Source of the DNA: Archivesica marissinica | Taxonomy: Eukaryota; Mollusca; Bivalvia; Venerida; Vesicomyidae | Direction of reading: 5' to 3' | NCBI GenBank assembly: GCA_014843695.1 | Contig: CM026387.1 | Coordinates: 75,704,013 to 75,768,012, forward strand | DNA length: 64,000 nucleotides | In this document: positions 63,604 through 64,000 of the stretch, piece by piece | How the letters are laid out: each line of letters begins with the position of its first letter | How positions within the stretch are numbered: position 1 is the first letter of the stretch | Notes under the pieces: model-generated | What the model saw: the letters and a program-made list of their open reading frames with translations, nothing else | What the model was told of the DNA's origin: nothing | Database searches by the model: none | Translations under genes and position numbers: made by a program

Positions 63604-63740
63604 TTAACCATTAGCATGTTGTAGGCGAAATGAGCAGATAACAAATGTATAATATTCATGAATGAAATGTCAAATCCTACTTTCTAGGAAAAATATTACA
63701 CATTTCTTATCTGTTCATTTCGCCTACAGGTTGCTAAATG

Positions 63741-64000
63741 TTAAAGCGACATTACATCGCAAAAAGCAAATAAAATGCATTTTTCACGTATAAATGCATT
63801 GCTACTACAAATTCTTCCGAATACATTCGAACACTAACATTGAATTAATAAATAGTGTTTTTGTGGTCTACAAACTTTCAAAATTGAAAATAGGATTTCA
63901 TATAATGGTCATCCATGCTCCTGAATTGACGTTTAGTGATAATTTAACTAAGATTAGTCTACTAATAAATACGCATAGGCACAAATGTGAGATACAGCGG
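63741..64000 (-). mobile_element. TTAA-type MITE, copy 3, cut by the window end
   Basis: Starts ttaaagcgacattacatcgc and is the reverse complement of the right half of copies 1 and 2 (tttttcacgtataaatgc, tgtggtctacaaactttc). The other end is outside the window. Confidence 0.88.

Overview
This is animal nuclear DNA, most likely from a bivalve mollusc. That placing is inferred from short-intron gene structure, several tRNA-headed SINE families, abundant MITEs, a Tx1/L1-like LINE and an exceptional density of minisatellites. About half of the window is tandem repeat.

One host gene is recognisable. It is TNPO3 (transportin-3, the importin-beta-family receptor that carries SR-type splicing factors into the nucleus), on the minus strand. 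I could place 22 consecutive exons from 50600 down to the stop codon at 11971. All have GT/AG junctions and compatible phases, and together they give 820 codons plus stop (2463 nt). This is roughly the last 90% of a protein that is about 923 residues in human. The exons for the first ~100 residues are not visible and probably lie beyond 64000.

Layout: 1-11970 is downstream of TNPO3 and holds satellites (30-bp, 50-bp, and a 4.8-kb array of 119-bp units framed by inverted TTAACCCTTTCC ends) plus SINEs. 11971-50600 is the TNPO3 exon/intron body, where nearly every intron contains one or more minisatellites, including a 6.4-kb array of 20-bp units. 50811-63359 is one LINE insertion about 12.5 kb long, bounded by a 15-bp target-site duplication and antisense to TNPO3. 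Its two ORFs are broken by frameshifts and separated by 5 kb containing a 3.1-kb array of 35-bp units. ORF2 is interrupted by a nested hAT-like element whose right end abuts a 1000-N assembly gap. 63360-64000 holds a SINE and a TTAA-type MITE cut by the window end.

The most unusual signal is that many TNPO3 minisatellites are built from the gene's own exon-intron junctions. Donor sites of in-window exons 9, 16 and 20 and acceptor sites of exons 4, 10 and 14 are part of the repeat unit, so each is copied roughly 4 to 40 times in tandem. Exon 14's donor also lies in a GTTT microsatellite, and exon 2's polypyrimidine tract is the edge of an array. Read-through from the authentic junctions I checked meets an early stop. 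This creates fields of decoy splice sites in a gene whose product imports splicing factors.
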